Under the pieces are notes generated by a model, which searched no databases, was not told where the DNA came from, and saw nothing but the letters and a program-made list of their open reading frames with translations. Positions 12,480 to 26,447 of a DNA stretch of 64,000 nucleotides are shown in pieces; positions within the stretch are counted from its first letter, which is position 1, and each line of letters begins with the position of its first letter. The stretch spans positions 1,903,095 to 1,967,094 of the forward strand of contig VFFE01007631.1 in assembly GCA_008921705.1 (NCBI GenBank), read 5' to 3'. A program made the translations under genes and the position numbers. This stretch comes from Burhinus oedicnemus. Taxonomy: Eukaryota > Chordata > Aves > Charadriiformes > Burhinidae.

Positions 12480-15400
12480 GTAAGTTATTAAAAAGCATCT
12501 GTTGCCGTACAAAGGCTACCTTGGGGGAAAAAGGAAAATCAGAGACAGTTTACAAAATTACAGAGACATTGCTGCTTGGCTGGCGAGATGGTTTCTCCAA
12601 AGCTGGTGTGCAGCAAGAAGGTCCGAGTACGTTGTGTGTGTAATTTTTACTTATCTTCAGATTCACCTGAGATTTATTTCTTCCTAACAGCAGAATACTG
12701 AGTATCAATATTGCATTGACAAAAGGAAAGTGGCAACTAAAAAAAGTTATAGTGAAATGGGCTTTTCAGAACTTTAACAGAAGTTAGAGTGGTTGATTAG
12801 AGTGACTCTCTGTGCCCCCTGAAATATGCAACAAATACACAATTTAGTTTTTAGTGTACTCAAATGTTTTTCATTTTTGCAAAGTCAGCGCCAAACAGCT
12901 AATGCTGGCAGACTGCCTTGCACAAAAATAGTCGCTTCTCTACAGGTGTAAGATGCTGATTTTTATATTTAAAATGTAGCATTTGGATATATTGGTAGTA
13001 CAGAATTTGTGTAAGTAATTACCTCCAGCTGGCTGAAGTCCTAGAGCAATTCCCTTACTGTGTTACTGACCAATGTGGAAATTGTAATTATTCTTTGAGT
13101 AAAGAAAACAGACAGTTGGCAAGGAAGGGTCAGAGAGGGTGGTAGCAGTTACAGAAGGTCCAAGGGGCATTTCAAAGTCTTGTAAAATGACACTTCTGAA
13201 GGACTGTAGGAGGCAGCAGGTCGTAGCAGAATGAAGAGGAACAGGAGATATGCAAGATGCCCAGTCAGGTGTTATCTTTCTGTACACTTCAGGTAATACT
13301 GCAGCTTATAAAAGAAAGTCCCTGTTTTGGGAATGATGGGGTCCAAGTATATGGTCCAGACATCTGATAGGGCCTTGGAATACGTTGTTTAACAGCTCTG
13401 TAATCCAGTTGAATACAAAGGGAATTAGTAATGCAGACTGGATTTCTGCAGCCAGCAGGTGTGCTCCATTGCCTTGAAAACAAAGTGGTAGGGTATGTTC
13501 TACCTTAGATGATTAGTTGCTTCTCCTTCATGCATAAAGTTTGTTGAGCAGCAGAGTAGGGGATTAGTTTTGACCTTGGTCAAATGAAATCAAATCGGAC
13601 ATGGGAGCAGTTGCTTCTTTGTTTCACCTGGAGAAACCAGAGTAAATTAAGGTTAGTTTTTCACCAGCTGTTTCCCAAGAATGACAACTGGCAGAACTAA
13701 TGGAGAAGAAAACCTCTGGGATAGTAACCGTTATCCTTTGAAATAACATAGAGGTTTCAAGCCTGCAGACACCAATCCCATCACTTTAAAGCTTGAGATT
13801 TTTTTTTAGATTTTGTTTTTGTTTTAAAGTTGGGTACCATATTTCACTGAGATTTTTTTCTGTCACCTGTGGAGTCCCGTGACCGTGAATAACTCGAGCT
13901 GTGAGTGGCAAATATTCACAGTAATGTCACAGAATTGTAATGACCACAAAGCACTTACGGCTGTTGCTTGCCAAGAGATGCTCTGCTGTCCCCACTTCGC
14001 CACCACTTTAATGCATTAGGCTACTTCACCTGTTGAGGATGAGGCTCTTGCAGATTTCTGTGATAATGTTCTATGTGCTCTTGCAATTAGGAAGGAAACG
14101 TGAAGGAAAAAGAAGGCTGCACAGCACTGCAGAATAGTCACTGCGCCAGATGTCACATACACTCCGTATTACAGATTTCGTGTTTGCTAGACTAGCTCTT
14201 TTAATCCTGGTCTAGCAACACACAATTTAAGATAGTTCTTCCTCCAGAGTTGGGTCGTATCATTGTACTGCTAATTAGCCAACAGTGAGAGGCAGGCACA
14301 CCCTTCGGTACCCCTTCAGTACTGAAGAGGCCTCGAGTATCAACTTTTTTTGGCTTTAGAGTGTGGGGTTACTCAGAAAGGAAATTGGGTATTTTGATTC
14401 GCTGTAACTTCGATTCCTTACTCTGCTCAAATGCATCTCCAAATGAATTTTTAAAACTCTTTATTAATAGATGTCCAAAGCTTCAACAGATGGATTTCTT
14501 GACTGATGTTAGTTGATGATAATGACATGACTGATTTGTTTTTGTTTTTTTAAATTTGGTTCAGTGATCCTAATTAGTTTATTTCTCAACAAATGTGATT
14601 TTTTTGAGTCAAATGTAATGCAGATGAAAAACAATAGCAGACTCCAACTCTAAGAAATGGAATAAGAAATGGAAGTCTTTCAGCTTTTTTTTTTTCAGAT
14701 TGACTGTCAAAACTATCATGTTTTGCATCTCTGAAGCAAGTAGAAAAAAATCATATAGAAAACCTGTTGTTCATTCTGGTATCTAGTGAGAGATTCCTTG
14801 CAACTTTCCCATTTATCATAAAGAAATGGGGAGAGCATGATTCAAACTATGCCTGCACAAGATTTCCTTGAAGACATGTTCAATCAGGATTTAAGAAATG
14901 TTTTACTGTTATTTTTAGCTCTGGGTTAGTGCAGTGTCTAATACTCAGGTGTTTAATACCTTGTTGACATCCTGGAAGCAGCCAGCCACTGTAACCTAGT
15001 ACAAGAAGAGGAGTGAATTAGCTCCTGCCGAGCTGGGTGCTAGTTGGAAATGGATAACCTAGCTCAGCTAGCAGTGGTTATCAGTACTTAACCGTGGGCT
15101 CTGGTTTGCAGCTGTAGCAAGCAAGCTACCAAAAGTAACATGAGTGATACACGAGAACTCCTGGAGCTGGATGGTTAGATGGTATCTCAGATATCTAAAT
15201 TATCTAGACTCCAGTTTTGTTGGGCACTTCTCAGCATTGATCAGTGTAAAAAGATAACGTTTGTCAGGCAAACTTTCCAGTCATACCCTGTTGTTAAGTG
15301 TCCGTCTTGTTACAGATAGACTCCTTTACATAACAGATTAGACTGAAAGACACTTTATATTCCTGCTGCCTCCAGCATTGGTATTTTTCTTGAAGTTATG

Positions 15401-17419
15401 CAGAATGATGTCAGTTGTGGCCATGGCAGGTCTGGGATAGCAGCATTCATTTACTAAATAACTGCCTTTTGGTGCTGGCTCCCAGAATTTTGCTCTTGCA
15501 GAAAGCGGATACAAAATCTCAGGTTTATAAAAGCACAAGGCAAGATGGGCCAGGCCAGGGATATGTGCCACTGAGAGGCAATATATAGTTTCACCGGGGT
15601 TCTCCTGCTTATTAGTGAAAGCAGGGGAGCACATTACTCATGCTAAGCAGCACTCAGCATTGCATCGAACACTGTGTCTTCCTGTCATCAGGTTGTGTCT
15701 TCCTCAGAAGGGAGGAGAGAACAACTAACTTAGTCTTTTGCTATTTACTTCTGTAGATTTATTTTTCTTTTCCAGTTCAGAGAATGAAATTAAAAATGTG
15801 CTCCTGGTTGATTGCGGTAGATAGACGGGTAAGATACTCCTCCAGGGAAGACTGGTGGTTTGCAAGAATGTTGTTCTTGTTTAACTGTGTCCGGTTTTAA
15901 TCCAGTTCTCAATCTCTGTTGGAAAACCTGTTCCAAATTAAAGTCCTAAAGTCTTTCTCATTATAATTCATCCCTTTTCAGTCTTGAGACGAAGCTTAAG
16001 CAATTCCAGGGTATGTCTAGACATCCTTTATGCTAACTTTTTCACATAAACTTGACAGAAGGAGAGACAAGTTTCTGCAGCAGGCTGGCTTGCCAGATAG
16101 CCCCTGAAACTGGGTTTTTGGCCCAGCAGCCACCACCAAGAAGCGTGTATGTGATTCCTGGCCCGCTACTTCATCACATCTGTTGCATTCCACACCAGCA
16201 GCGATGCTGGGCTTCCCTTTCCTAAGCAGGCAAAGCTGTGCTTCAGCATTGAAGGTACTGAGATGGAAGCTGTTTGGACGTAGAAGGAAGCCGAGGCTGT
16301 GGCATCTGAAGGAGGGAGGATGTGGCCTGTCGAAGCCCAGTACCCCTCCTCCTATGACGAGGAGCGAGATGCTGTGTTAGGGCTCCCAGTCATCGAGAAG
16401 CCACAGCAGAATGCCGCTCCTGTTATTGAGAAATCCCATAGCAAAAGACAGACATGATTAATGCCTTAAGGGTCGGAAGGGCTGTAGAGCACACGCTTCA
16501 CTGAACACCTAAAATCAACTGTCAGGCAACGGTTTCTCTACCTTGTAGATTTTTTTTTTTTTAGCATCTAATAAGGTGCACTGTACTGTGTCTTAATGCA
16601 AGACTGGCATTTTTGGTAGAATTTTATTTATTCATTGAAATTAAAACAGAGAGAGTTATCTGCCCATATTATTTCCTTTAACTTTGTTCATTTTACTTTG
16701 TTTTTGAAAAATTATATTTAGGCTTCTACTTAGAAAGAATAGCATCTATTAAAGTATACTCCGTCTTTGTCTTAAAAAATTACCAAAGTAAAATGTAAGT
16801 TATAGTTCAACTTCACTAAACATGACAGAAGTATGTTACATTTACAGTTCTGTTGACTATGTTAAGGGTCCTATTATGTTCACTAAATTCATCTTTCTGA
16901 AAGCCTGTTGTGATCAGCATATAGAATAGACTGAACATGGTCGCTTCATTCATATTTCTTTCTTTTTAATGTAAGAAGGCTATTATCTAGTACTAACACA
17001 AGGCGTTGAGAGCTTTAGTTGTTTTTCTTATTGCTGCAGTCCTCCAAACAGCGAGCTTCACAGAGGACAAGTTAATCCCTCATAATGAAATTGCACTATG
17101 AAACTGTTCATACTGATCAAGGGTTGGGTTTTTTTTTTGTCTTTTAAGCACATGGCATGGTTGTAATCATTGCGGTTTCAGTTACAGGTATTTTGCTGAA
17201 GAAAAATGAATTTTGTATCATGGCTTCTTTGCACTTACTTCATTGGCAAAAATACAGAAAGGTGTGATTAACTTCATTTTTTTTATAAGATCTACACATG
17301 CAAATACCTTCACGTGTTTGATGATACAATGGCATACTCTTCAGCCATGAATATCATATGCATAGTATTGCTATGTGGTTTTTTGCAGAAGCTATTAAAT
17401 GTGTACATTATTTTCACAG
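12480..17419 (+). other. ALCAM intron 6
   Basis: 4.9 kb, GT-AG. Mostly unique AT-rich DNA with short T-runs, for example near 16550 and 17130. The D2-D3 hinge falls at this intron. No additional exon, RNA gene or mobile element recognised. Confidence 0.85.
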
Positions 17420-17547
17420 ATCCAACAGAGAAGGTGACTATTCAAGTGCTGCCACAAAGCAGTACCATTAAAGAAGGCGATAACATCACTCTGAAGTGCT
17501 CAGGAAATGGCAACCCTCCTCCGCAGGAGTTCCTGTTTTACATTCCA
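17420..17547 (+). CDS. ALCAM: ALCAM exon 7: first half of Ig C2 domain D3
   Basis: 128 nt, phase 1 to phase 0, residues 220-262. It reads [15 protein letters not shown], then [10 protein letters not shown] with sequon N241 and cysteine C246, then [15 protein letters not shown]. The GNGNPPP motif is characteristic of ALCAM D3. The acceptor is TTTTCACAG ending at 17419 and the donor is GTAAGT at 17548. Confidence 0.97.
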
Positions 17548-19229
17548 GTAAGTCCTGCCTCACTGTCACTGCATAGGGAAATATTCTGTATCATCCCTTC
17601 CTACAGCCATTGCTGCATGTCAGAGTATAAGTGATTTTAGAACAAATGAAGGAAGGAATTTGACGTCACTAAGACAGAAGATAGGCATCGACTGCTATAT
17701 CAAACTCTGAGAACATCTCACCTGAGTTGGCAAAATATTTTGAAAAAAACCTCTCCTTCCCTCCACCCTGCCTGAAGTTTTTCTGTGGTTTGGACCTACT
17801 AAAAATTGCTAGGCTGCTTCTCCCATCATCAGATATTTTGATAAGAAGCAGTTTTGACAAAAGGGGTTTAGCACCTTGAGTAAAATCACCTCATCTGTTG
17901 TCATAAGAGCCAAAGATCCAGTAGTTAAAGTATAGGAAATTAATTCAGCTCTTTTTTGGACTTTCACAGATCAACCTTTGTGCAATTCCTTCTCTTTAGT
18001 TAATGAATTGTTTGGTGGCATAATAACACAAGAAAGAGCAAGTGTGACAGCACAGGAGAAAGTGTAGAACAAATCTGTCAAATGCATAAGGTGCAGATTA
18101 AGAAAAATAAAAGCTTTGATACAATTAGCATTGGTGAAATCCACAGACAGATGTGGCTTATTCTAAGATTCCTAGTACTGCTTCCTGTGTCCTGCTTCTC
18201 TCTCCTATTTTGTATCCCTTTTTTTGTTCCTACTGCAGTAGTGAGCAGAGCTGATGTTGAGAGAGGCCAAAAGCAGTGACATGCTTTCAGGTATTCCAAA
18301 AACTGCATATCGCCCTTTGAACATAATCCTCATTTACTCTGGTCTCCTGGCATGTTTGAATTGCTGAAGAGCAGCAAGGGAAGCTAGGAGCTGAAGGCCT
18401 CTTAGAACAGCTGTTTAGATTCAGTGAGCCATCCCAGCAACTCTTTATATGCCCGGGGAGAAGTTTAATGGTATCTCTCCGTGCTCCATGGTCGCAGTGA
18501 GTGTCTCCCTGCTACTAGTCCTTTCTCTCAAGGAGAGCTGGAATCAGTGATTTCTTTGGAAGATTTACAGATATCATAAGTCTTCCTGGATTCAGAGATA
18601 CAAATTAGGGTTTCATTCTATGCTTGTTTCAAAGCTGATCTAAGTCAGTCATTTGTAATCAAGTGAAAATTGGGGAACTGGACAGGCAGAAAGCAACACT
18701 TCCTGGCTAATTCAAAACACCAGTTTCTGTAGATAACTGCATATAAAGTGGTGTAGACCCTAACAGGTGCTATACCATGATGTGGATAGAGCAAGGTGTG
18801 CTTGTGCTGTTTAAAAATGTAGTACACTTCATTTCATTATTTTTCCTAAACTTAATATATCATTTCAGGTACAGATTTAGAAATAGATTTTTTTTTTTGC
18901 TCTTGTTCTGCAACACTCTTATTCTTAGACTATTTCAGTCTTTTGTTTTCTTCCCTTTTTTCCTTCTGCTAAACTTTCAAATTTTGTATTTTAATGTCCT
19001 CTTAGAATAAGTTAGTCATTCAATTAAAAGAGTAAGCTTTTAATTGTGTTTTTTAAAACTATGGTGTCATACAGGAAATAAACCTCACTATTATTAATAG
19101 GTAACTACAGTGATACGGTGTCTGTACATATTTTGGAGTATTTCAGCATCCTTATAAAAATAATGCTCAACAAAAATGAATGTTTTTAGCAGGCCCGTAT
19201 ATAATAAATGATTTGTGTTCCATCCACAG
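17548..19229 (+). other. ALCAM intron 7
   Basis: 1.7 kb, GT-AG, T-rich towards the 3' end. No other feature recognised. Confidence 0.88.
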
Positions 19230-19359
19230 GGAGAAACAGAAGGTATAAGAAGCTCAGATACTTACTCAATGACAGATGTGAGACGAAATGCAACAGGAGA
19301 ATACAAGTGCTCTCTGACTGACAAAAGCATGATGGACTCGACCACCATCACTGTACACT
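19230..19359 (+). CDS. ALCAM: ALCAM exon 8: second half of Ig domain D3
   Basis: 130 nt, phase 0 to phase 1, residues 263-305. It reads GETEGIRSSDTYSMTDVRR, sequon N282 (NAT), then GEYKC with closing cysteine C289, and ends TTITVH. The acceptor CATCCACAG ends at 19229 and the donor is GTAAGT at 19360. The human counterpart reads GQPEGIRSSNTYTLTDVRRNATG. Confidence 0.97.
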
Positions 19360-22300
19360 GTAAGTCACAGAATTTTGCACTCCTAGTTGCAATACAAACC
19401 TGTCTTGTGCCTTCTAGGATGGTAGTGTCAGGTCTTTTTTCTTTTCTTCTCTTTTTTATTTTTTCTTTTTTTTTTTTACGTCTTCTAAAGTATTTCTGTT
19501 TGAAAACCTAAACATTTTCAATTCATTGGCTTAGATACACTGTTATATACAGTGAAAATTTGGGTATTCTTTCTTTCACTCGTGGACATGTATATGGCAA
19601 ATTATTCTGCTCCAGCGGTGCCTTAGAATGTACTCAGACACACAAGCTGGCCACAGTCGTATCACTGAAGGTCATGCTTCACAGTCACATTATTCTAATA
19701 TCCTCTCATCTTATCTCAATGAGGTTAACATGTAAGGAGTCTGGAGAAGAGACTTAATTCATTATGTTCACATAGGACAAGTTGCTTTTTTCACCTTTCC
19801 CAGAATCATGACAGCTACAGAGCTCAGTAGAGTTTCTTTAGCTGGATACTAGGGTATTTACTCACATTTATCAGCACCACTTTAAAAGCACCATTGAACT
19901 GGTTGAACCATTGAAGCAATAGTTGCTTTTCAGTGATTGCTTTTAATCTGTTTGGGTGAGAAAACAAGAGCAGGAACTCTTTCAAACTTTGCTATGCTAT
20001 TACAGGCTGTGAAATGAGACTCAGGGCCCTGGTACTAGGTTTCTCCTGGAATAACCAATGGTCTGTAGTCCTCCCAGTAGCATAAATACCTTTTATAGTT
20101 TATAGGTTCAGAGGGACATGATGGATAATGAAGTTTGGAGACTTCCACAGTAGTTATACTTGGCATAAAAAGAAACTTCATGTTTGTATATGTGTTTTTT
20201 GTGTTGGTTTTGTTTTGTTTTGGTTTTTTTCTTGAAAGAGGTACGGTGCACACCGGAAATATCTGTACATTAATAATTACACTATTCCATTTAATGAATA
20301 TTTTGCATTTAATAGTCATATCCTGTTTTGCTGCCCACCCCTTCTCTTTGCCGAGTCAGGGTATGTAAGATCTGAAGAGAGCTCTGTACTACTGCCACTA
20401 GCTGCCCAATATCAAAGGTAGCTTGCTGGTAGCTTGCTGTAGTATAACTGACCCTTTTATTTTACTCCAAGTGGATTGCATGGCTACTTGTACCTCCATA
20501 AATAGTTACTCTAAAGAATGACTTCCTCAGCTCCAAGTTATTTATAACAAGCCAGTTTTCCTTTCTCTGCTCTATTGCCTGCATGTCAGAAGAGCTTTGC
20601 TACACGAGAGAAGTGTGTATTTTCCTGACAGAAGTCTTTCCAGTGTTGGCAGCTCGTGCAGCTCCTCAGAACTCTCATAGATACAATCTAGTACCCTGCT
20701 GCCTCACTTCACTTAGGGTTCGCTTTGTTTTGTTTTTTGTAAACGCCTCTATCTGCAATGAAGCCTTTGCTTGAGTGAGGCACGGCGGCCTGGAACAGTT
20801 CTGTAATTCCTGAATGCCCAGACTGTGCCCTCTCTTTAAGCTACTTCAGTGTCTTGCCTTATGCTGGTCTAAAGCATTTCCGCAGCAAGTTTTCTTGTGA
20901 GGAGAACTCCTCTGAAAAAGTCATGAGACCTCATAGAGGCTTTGTAGTATCCTCCATCTTTCAGTTGCCTACTTTTATATTAATTTTTCAGCATAACTTA
21001 CTGATTTTTAGTGCTTTCTCCTTCTAATGTACGTATATATTTTTGATGTTAGAACTTCAGATTTTTTTTTATGCCTCCATGATGTTTTTTGTGCTTCAAG
21101 TACTACCTATAAACACCTATCAAATCCTACTTTTTTTCCATCTTTTGCTTTATTACTTATCTTTTCATATATGGATGAATATTCCTGTCTATGCTGTTGC
21201 ACTGAAAAAGGCCTTCATTCTGAGTCAGGGCTTTTTGTTTCTTAACATCTGATCTTGACGCTTTAGATTTTTTTATTTTCACTTAAAAAAAACCCCCAAA
21301 CGACACAACAAAAAAACAGGCAATATAATAATTTGAGTTTAAACCTGTGAATCTATTTAAAGTAATTTGTTATATTTCAACTGTAGTGCTTTTTCCCCAA
21401 AACAGATTTTCTTGAGCATTATAATTACACTGGTTCCTTTCAGTGCCTGCGTCAGGAAAGCTTCTTGCTGGTATGAAAACACATTAGCATGTTATAGCCC
21501 TTAAATATTTTTGTAGCAAAATATTCTGGCTCAATACCAAGCTCTCTTTTTCCCCAAGATGAATGTAAATTATGAGATTCGTAGACAGCTGAAAATTGAC
21601 ATTAAAGCATCTGAGTTACCCGTAATGTTTAGGGAAAGACTTCATAAAGCAAATTAGGAGGGGAATAAACAGTCTTTTCCTTACCCGTAAAACATAAGGG
21701 ACAAACTGGACAACCTGGGCTCTTGCCCCTTAGAGCAGGTGCAGGATCTGTGCAGCAAGGTCCCAGTTTAAAGTCCGGCAGAACTGAGTGCTTGTGGTTG
21801 GCATGATTTGTCCCTCAACAAGAGGGAGCCACAGAACAGGAGTTATGTTGTGGGGTTTGGTTTTTTTTTTGTTTGTTTTTTTTTTTTTTAACACTAGGCT
21901 GTTAATTTTCTGCCAGCTCTGTGGCTTGAGTGAGTTTGCCCAGGATCAGGTGAGCCAAACTGGTAGAGGCCAGGAAGGGAAGAGGAGGGGGCTGTGGCAG
22001 AACCTGTTTACAACCACTTAAACTGCTATAGAAGCACAGCCTGTGCGAGGTACGGAAAGCACCTAGCGATGGAGGACGGGTGTACCTTCCCTCAGCTATG
22101 AAGGAGCAGGTGACTTTCCACTCACAGTCATTTTTCTTTACCTCTTGCTAGACTTGTTTCAGCACGTACAACCCAGTATGGAGTAGGGCTCTGTAACTTC
22201 CTCTTAGTGATGCTTTCCTTTCTGCTAAAATATGTTTTCTGGGGAAACAGATTGGCAAACCTTCCAGTAAATTCAAAGGTTTTAGAGATTTACCATGTGT

Positions 22301-25113
22301 GTTTCTCCGTGGGTATTTTTTATAGTCTTTTCTTGTGCTTACAGACACATTGAAAATACACGGGAGATCACCTTTTGAATGTTGCATGGAAAAAATCTCA
22401 GTATACTAGGAAAAGTTTCTGGTTGCCTGCTAGTATATTTGGGGAGTTCAGACTACAGGCAAGTTCTGTGCATACTTTTCCCAGTTGTAGCACAGTATTC
22501 CATCAGAGGCCTCCTTTAAATGCTGGCAGCCTGTCCTATGTGCAAGAGTTTCAAAACTGAAATGTTTGCTCCAGTCTTCCCCACATTAATTCTGTACCTC
22601 TCTCACATGATGTGGTAATACATGCAGAATGCACTGTTTGCCTCTTCCCTGCGCTACTTGGTATGCAAAGACAGTGCTGAAATCAATGGAAGACTTCAAG
22701 TGAGACCACATTAAGAGCTCGCATATATTGAAAATGGTGCCTGATGAGGTTTGTTTATGAAGAACATTTCAAAGCCAAACGGGAAATGTATGGAAAATCC
22801 TTGCAACAAAGTTTTTCTTTCAATGGCAAGGAAAATGAATTTTGACTGTCTTCTGTATGCAAGAAATATTTTCTCCTCATACTTCTGTACCAAGAAGAAA
22901 TTATTTACTAATGGAGCATATAAGCTAAGAGGTAAAAATATCTACATCACATTTCTTTGTGGACCCTACAGATAAACTGGCAGAATATTAATCCAAATCA
23001 AATTGCTCTATGGAGACTTACTAGAGGGAATCTTGTGCTAAATAGTAGCTTAATTCTATACTTACCTCATAAATCACCTTACAAATACTGCTCTGAGCTA
23101 TGCAGTTCATCTCGCACACTGTAAATTTTCCTGAACTTCTATAGCAACTGAGACCTCTGTGTGAGAGGGATTGTAGTTATACCACGAAAAGGGTGGGGTG
23201 GGGGATGCAAGCGTGCTACCTGGGAGGAAGACTGGGTTGAAGGATTGCTCAGGGCTCAGTGTCAGTCTTGCCTGAGATGAAGGCCAAAAAATTACTAAAT
23301 TTCTGCTTCCTGTGGTGTATGTGAGAGGAGCCCCTCCTGTCTGGTCTTAAGTGATCCCTTGGGTTTGAGGTGCTGTCTTGCTTGAAAGAGCAAAAGGTTT
23401 AAGTCGATGTTGAAGGAGAGTCACCCTGAGGGGAAAAAGAAAAAGTAATTCTTAGCTTTTTTCTTCAGCCACCCTTCTGCTGTGGTAAGTATGTGCTCAA
23501 GAGTAACAGAGCAAGAAGGAAACACATGCCATGCACTATCTGAATCTATATACAAATCCTCACTGGCTGAGTCTTGTGGGGTTTTTTTAATATCTTTTTT
23601 TTTTTTTTCCTTGTGGAAGCAGTGGTAAGATCTGGAGAATCTTGTTAGTTCGGTTGCATTTACTAGTTTGGGGAGGCAGGGGGAGAAATCCCCGTAGGAG
23701 TACAGAAACAAAATGTCATTTTATCTCTTCAGTAAGTTCTTTACTTTCATCTGTGCATGAGTGAAGCACAGTTCTTGTGACCTCTCAGACTAGGCATTAG
23801 ACTCGTAACACAGATAATAATGCAGACTATAATAGTACTGCATAGAAACTAGTTGTTTCCTGAAGGTCTGCCTTTAATTATAATGGTGTTCCCAGGGCAA
23901 CCATGGAATGAAGCAGTAGCTAAGTTCATTGTTCTGTTAAGGAAAACTCGCTATTTTCCCTTTCTCCTACCAACTGTGATTTTGCCTCAAGCTTTTTTCA
24001 AACTCCACTTAAAAGCCAAAAGGATGTCTCGCAGTCCTTTTCCAGCGAGTACTATATTCATGATGAAATCATGCGTGCTTGCCATTTGAGCCTCTGTGTG
24101 TGCTCATCGGTGATAGTCATTCGACCAGGCAACTTGGCTTACAAGCAAGGCGCTGTGAGAGGGGAAGCAAAATAGACGTTTAGCTTGGCAAACTGCTTTT
24201 CTTTCAGTGTAGGTTTTTTGGTTTTGGTGGGTGGGTTTTTTTTTTTTTCCATTTTTTTTTTTAAAGAAATCGCTAGCCCGCCAAATCCATGTACTGGGAA
24301 AAATCTAGAGCAGTGTTTCCTGACCTTCGTGTTGCTGGCTGTCACCCTGCCTTGTGTCAAATGCAGCTATCGCTGACTGCAGGATTTCTGGAGCCAAAAC
24401 AGGTCAGGCAAAGCTTGGACTCTGGGTTACACAAAAATGGCTTTTAAAGTTACAAATGAAAACAAATTAATTAAAGGGCCTCATATGAGGCCCCCCAACT
24501 CTGTAATTCAGACACTTGCCCCTTCAGTCAGTATCATGTCTCCCGCACCCCGTATTGGCCATCCTCATCCTCTCCAGATGCTGAGGATAAAAATCAATTG
24601 TTTTATCAGATTCAAGAAAGTTACCCCTTGTCCTCCTATCCTGTTCTCCACGCTCACTGTTTAGGTTAATCTGTCCCCGCTTGCACGAGTCCTCCCCTGA
24701 AGACACATTCCTACCTGGCCCATAGCAAGCTACCCTCGCAGCGGTCTGTGCTGCCCCTTTCAAGATGCACATACTGCGATGTGGAGTACTCCTTTAGCTT
24801 CTTGTACCTGCTCTTGTCTTTTTTTTTTTTAGCAGTACAAGGTGAAAAAAAAGTATCCATTTGTCTAGTGATTAGTGAGTTTTTGCTTTTCCTTTTAGCC
24901 TGTAATTACAGTAAAAACATGAATGTTCTGCAGGGCCTATTTTCAAATAATTCTCTCTTCTCTCTTACTTGTAAAATGGATTTAGATTTTATTGAAGAAC
25001 TGAAATCTTGAATTTAATGAGGGCAATTAGTCACATTTTCTTTCCTTGGTAAGCCTTTGAAATCGGCCAGGCATTCTGAGATGAACTTTTGACAAACATT
25101 CTTTCTATCCCAG
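19360..25113 (+). other. ALCAM intron 8
   Basis: 5.8 kb, GT-AG. T-rich, with homopolymer and T/G runs at about 19440-19480, 20190-20230, 21859-21890 and 24230-24265. An 11-bp direct duplication lies at 20418-20439. No further gene recognised. Confidence 0.85.
20418..20439 (+). repeat. Two tandem copies of an 11-bp unit
   Basis: GTAGCTTGCTG occurs twice in direct succession. It is a minor slippage duplication within intron 8. Confidence 0.75.
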
Positions 25114-25226
25114 ATTTGGATTTGCAGCTTACTCCTAGCGGAGAAGTCACAAAACAGATCGGAGAGGCCCTGCCTGTGTCATGCACTATTTCTTCTAGTA
25201 GAAATGCAACTGTGTTTTGGATAAAG
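25114..25226 (+). CDS. ALCAM: ALCAM exon 9: first half of Ig C2 domain D4
   Basis: 113 nt, phase 1 to phase 0, residues 306-343. It reads YLDLQLTPSGEVTKQIGEALPVSC with cysteine C329, then sequon N336 (NAT) and VFWIK with the core tryptophan. The acceptor is CTATCCCAG ending at 25113 and the donor is GTCAGT at 25227. Human reads YLDLSLNPSGEVTRQIGDALPVSC. Confidence 0.97.
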
Positions 25227-26102
25227 GTCAGTGATTAATCTACTTCACACTTCACCCGAGTGTTCACCTCTTCATATTACTGCTGCTACTTCAGGGTTTT
25301 GAAAGGAAGGAAGACATTCATTGGGCTTTTTTAAGAATACTGTTAAAATGAGTCTTACACATATTGTTAAAACGAGGGCTACTGACTCAAGTTGATGACT
25401 GAAAATCAGTTACTGTAATTACCGGCTCAATTTTCAAATGGAGAGAAGTAATGCCTACTGTAAAACATACAACTTTTTTGAAATGGTCTATACAAGGCCC
25501 TTTGAGAATCGGATCTCTCTAAGAAGGAAAGCCCATTTGGAGGAATTTGGATTCATTAATCATTTTCTGAGAGGCAAGCTTGGTCTTAGTTCCAATAAAC
25601 ATAGTACAAGGGCAGCACATGTTGAGAGATTGGATGTTAGCAACTGGTATTCAGTGGCTAGTGAAAAAGGTAGTTATCATAGATGGTGGGTTTAAATTAA
25701 ACCTATACTGCTGGAAACTAATAATAATGATACCTGGTGGCTGTTTAGTAGCATATGTTGATCTCATAAGCCTGGTTCCTAGAGGAAAGTTGTGTGCGTC
25801 TCAAACAGCTTGTACCACTGTTCTTTTTGTCTAGCCTGCTAGAAAGGCTCAGAACTAACAACTAATCACATCTATGCCCTGGATTTGAAAGCAAAGTTGT
25901 TCAAGAAGAAGGGAGGTGGCTTTTATATATTTCCAATACTTTCCACTTTTCATGCTGTTATATTGCTGTCAGTGGGGGAACACTTTTAAGAGTGAGGCTC
26001 TACTCTGCATGTGAAAAATTCTGTTGATAGTATTCACATTTGTAATTTAGAGGTTAATGTATTCTGAGTTAGAATTCAGAGATTAACTCCTTACTTTATC
26101 AG
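25227..26102 (+). other. ALCAM intron 9
   Basis: 876 bp with a GTCAGT donor and a TTTATCAG acceptor. Short open frames in it do not resemble known proteins. Confidence 0.88.
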
Positions 26103-26238
26103 GACAATACCAGAATGCAAACAAGTCCATCATTTTCAAGTCTTCAGTATCAAGATGCTGGAAACTACATCTGCGCAACTACTCTGCAGGAGGTTGAAGG
26201 GTTACAGAAAAGAAAGACACTTAAACTTATTGTGGAAG
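26103..26238 (+). CDS. ALCAM: ALCAM exon 10: second half of Ig domain D4
   Basis: 136 nt, phase 0 to phase 1, residues 344-388. It reads DNTRMQTSPSFSSLQYQDAGNYIC with closing cysteine C367 in the canonical DxGxYxC motif, then the linker to D5 ending LKLIVE. The donor is GTAAGG at 26239. The following intron is only 75 bp. Confidence 0.97.
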
Positions 26239-26313
26239 GTAAGGGAACGGATAGTTAGGATTACTAGTTGTCTTTTTCAAATAAAATTGTTAACTGTAAT
26301 ATTGTTTTTGTAG
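26239..26313 (+). other. ALCAM intron 10, very short (75 bp)
   Basis: GTAAGG donor, TTTTTGTAG acceptor and a plausible branch region around TTAACTGTAAT. This is close to the minimal size for vertebrate introns. Its length is divisible by three, but retention would read GKGTDS and then stop. Confidence 0.93.
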
Positions 26314-26447
26314 GAAAACCTCAAATCAAAATGACAAAGAAAACCAACACAAATAAAATGTCTAAAACAATTGTCTGCCACGTGGAAGGTTTCCCCAAAC
26401 CTGCAGTGCAATGGACAGTTACTGGTAGTGGAAGCATCATAAATAAA
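26314..26447 (+). CDS. ALCAM: ALCAM exon 11: first half of Ig C2 domain D5
   Basis: 134 nt, phase 1 to phase 0, residues 389-433. It reads GKPQIKMTKKT, then TIVCHVEGFPKPAVQW with C410 and the core tryptophan, ending GSGSIINK. Exon 12 continues TEETKYVNG, matching human INQ followed by TEESPYING, so the exon must end at 26447. The bases that follow are GCAAGT: a GC donor. The only nearby GT (26452) would add 4 nt and break the frame. Confidence 0.95.
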
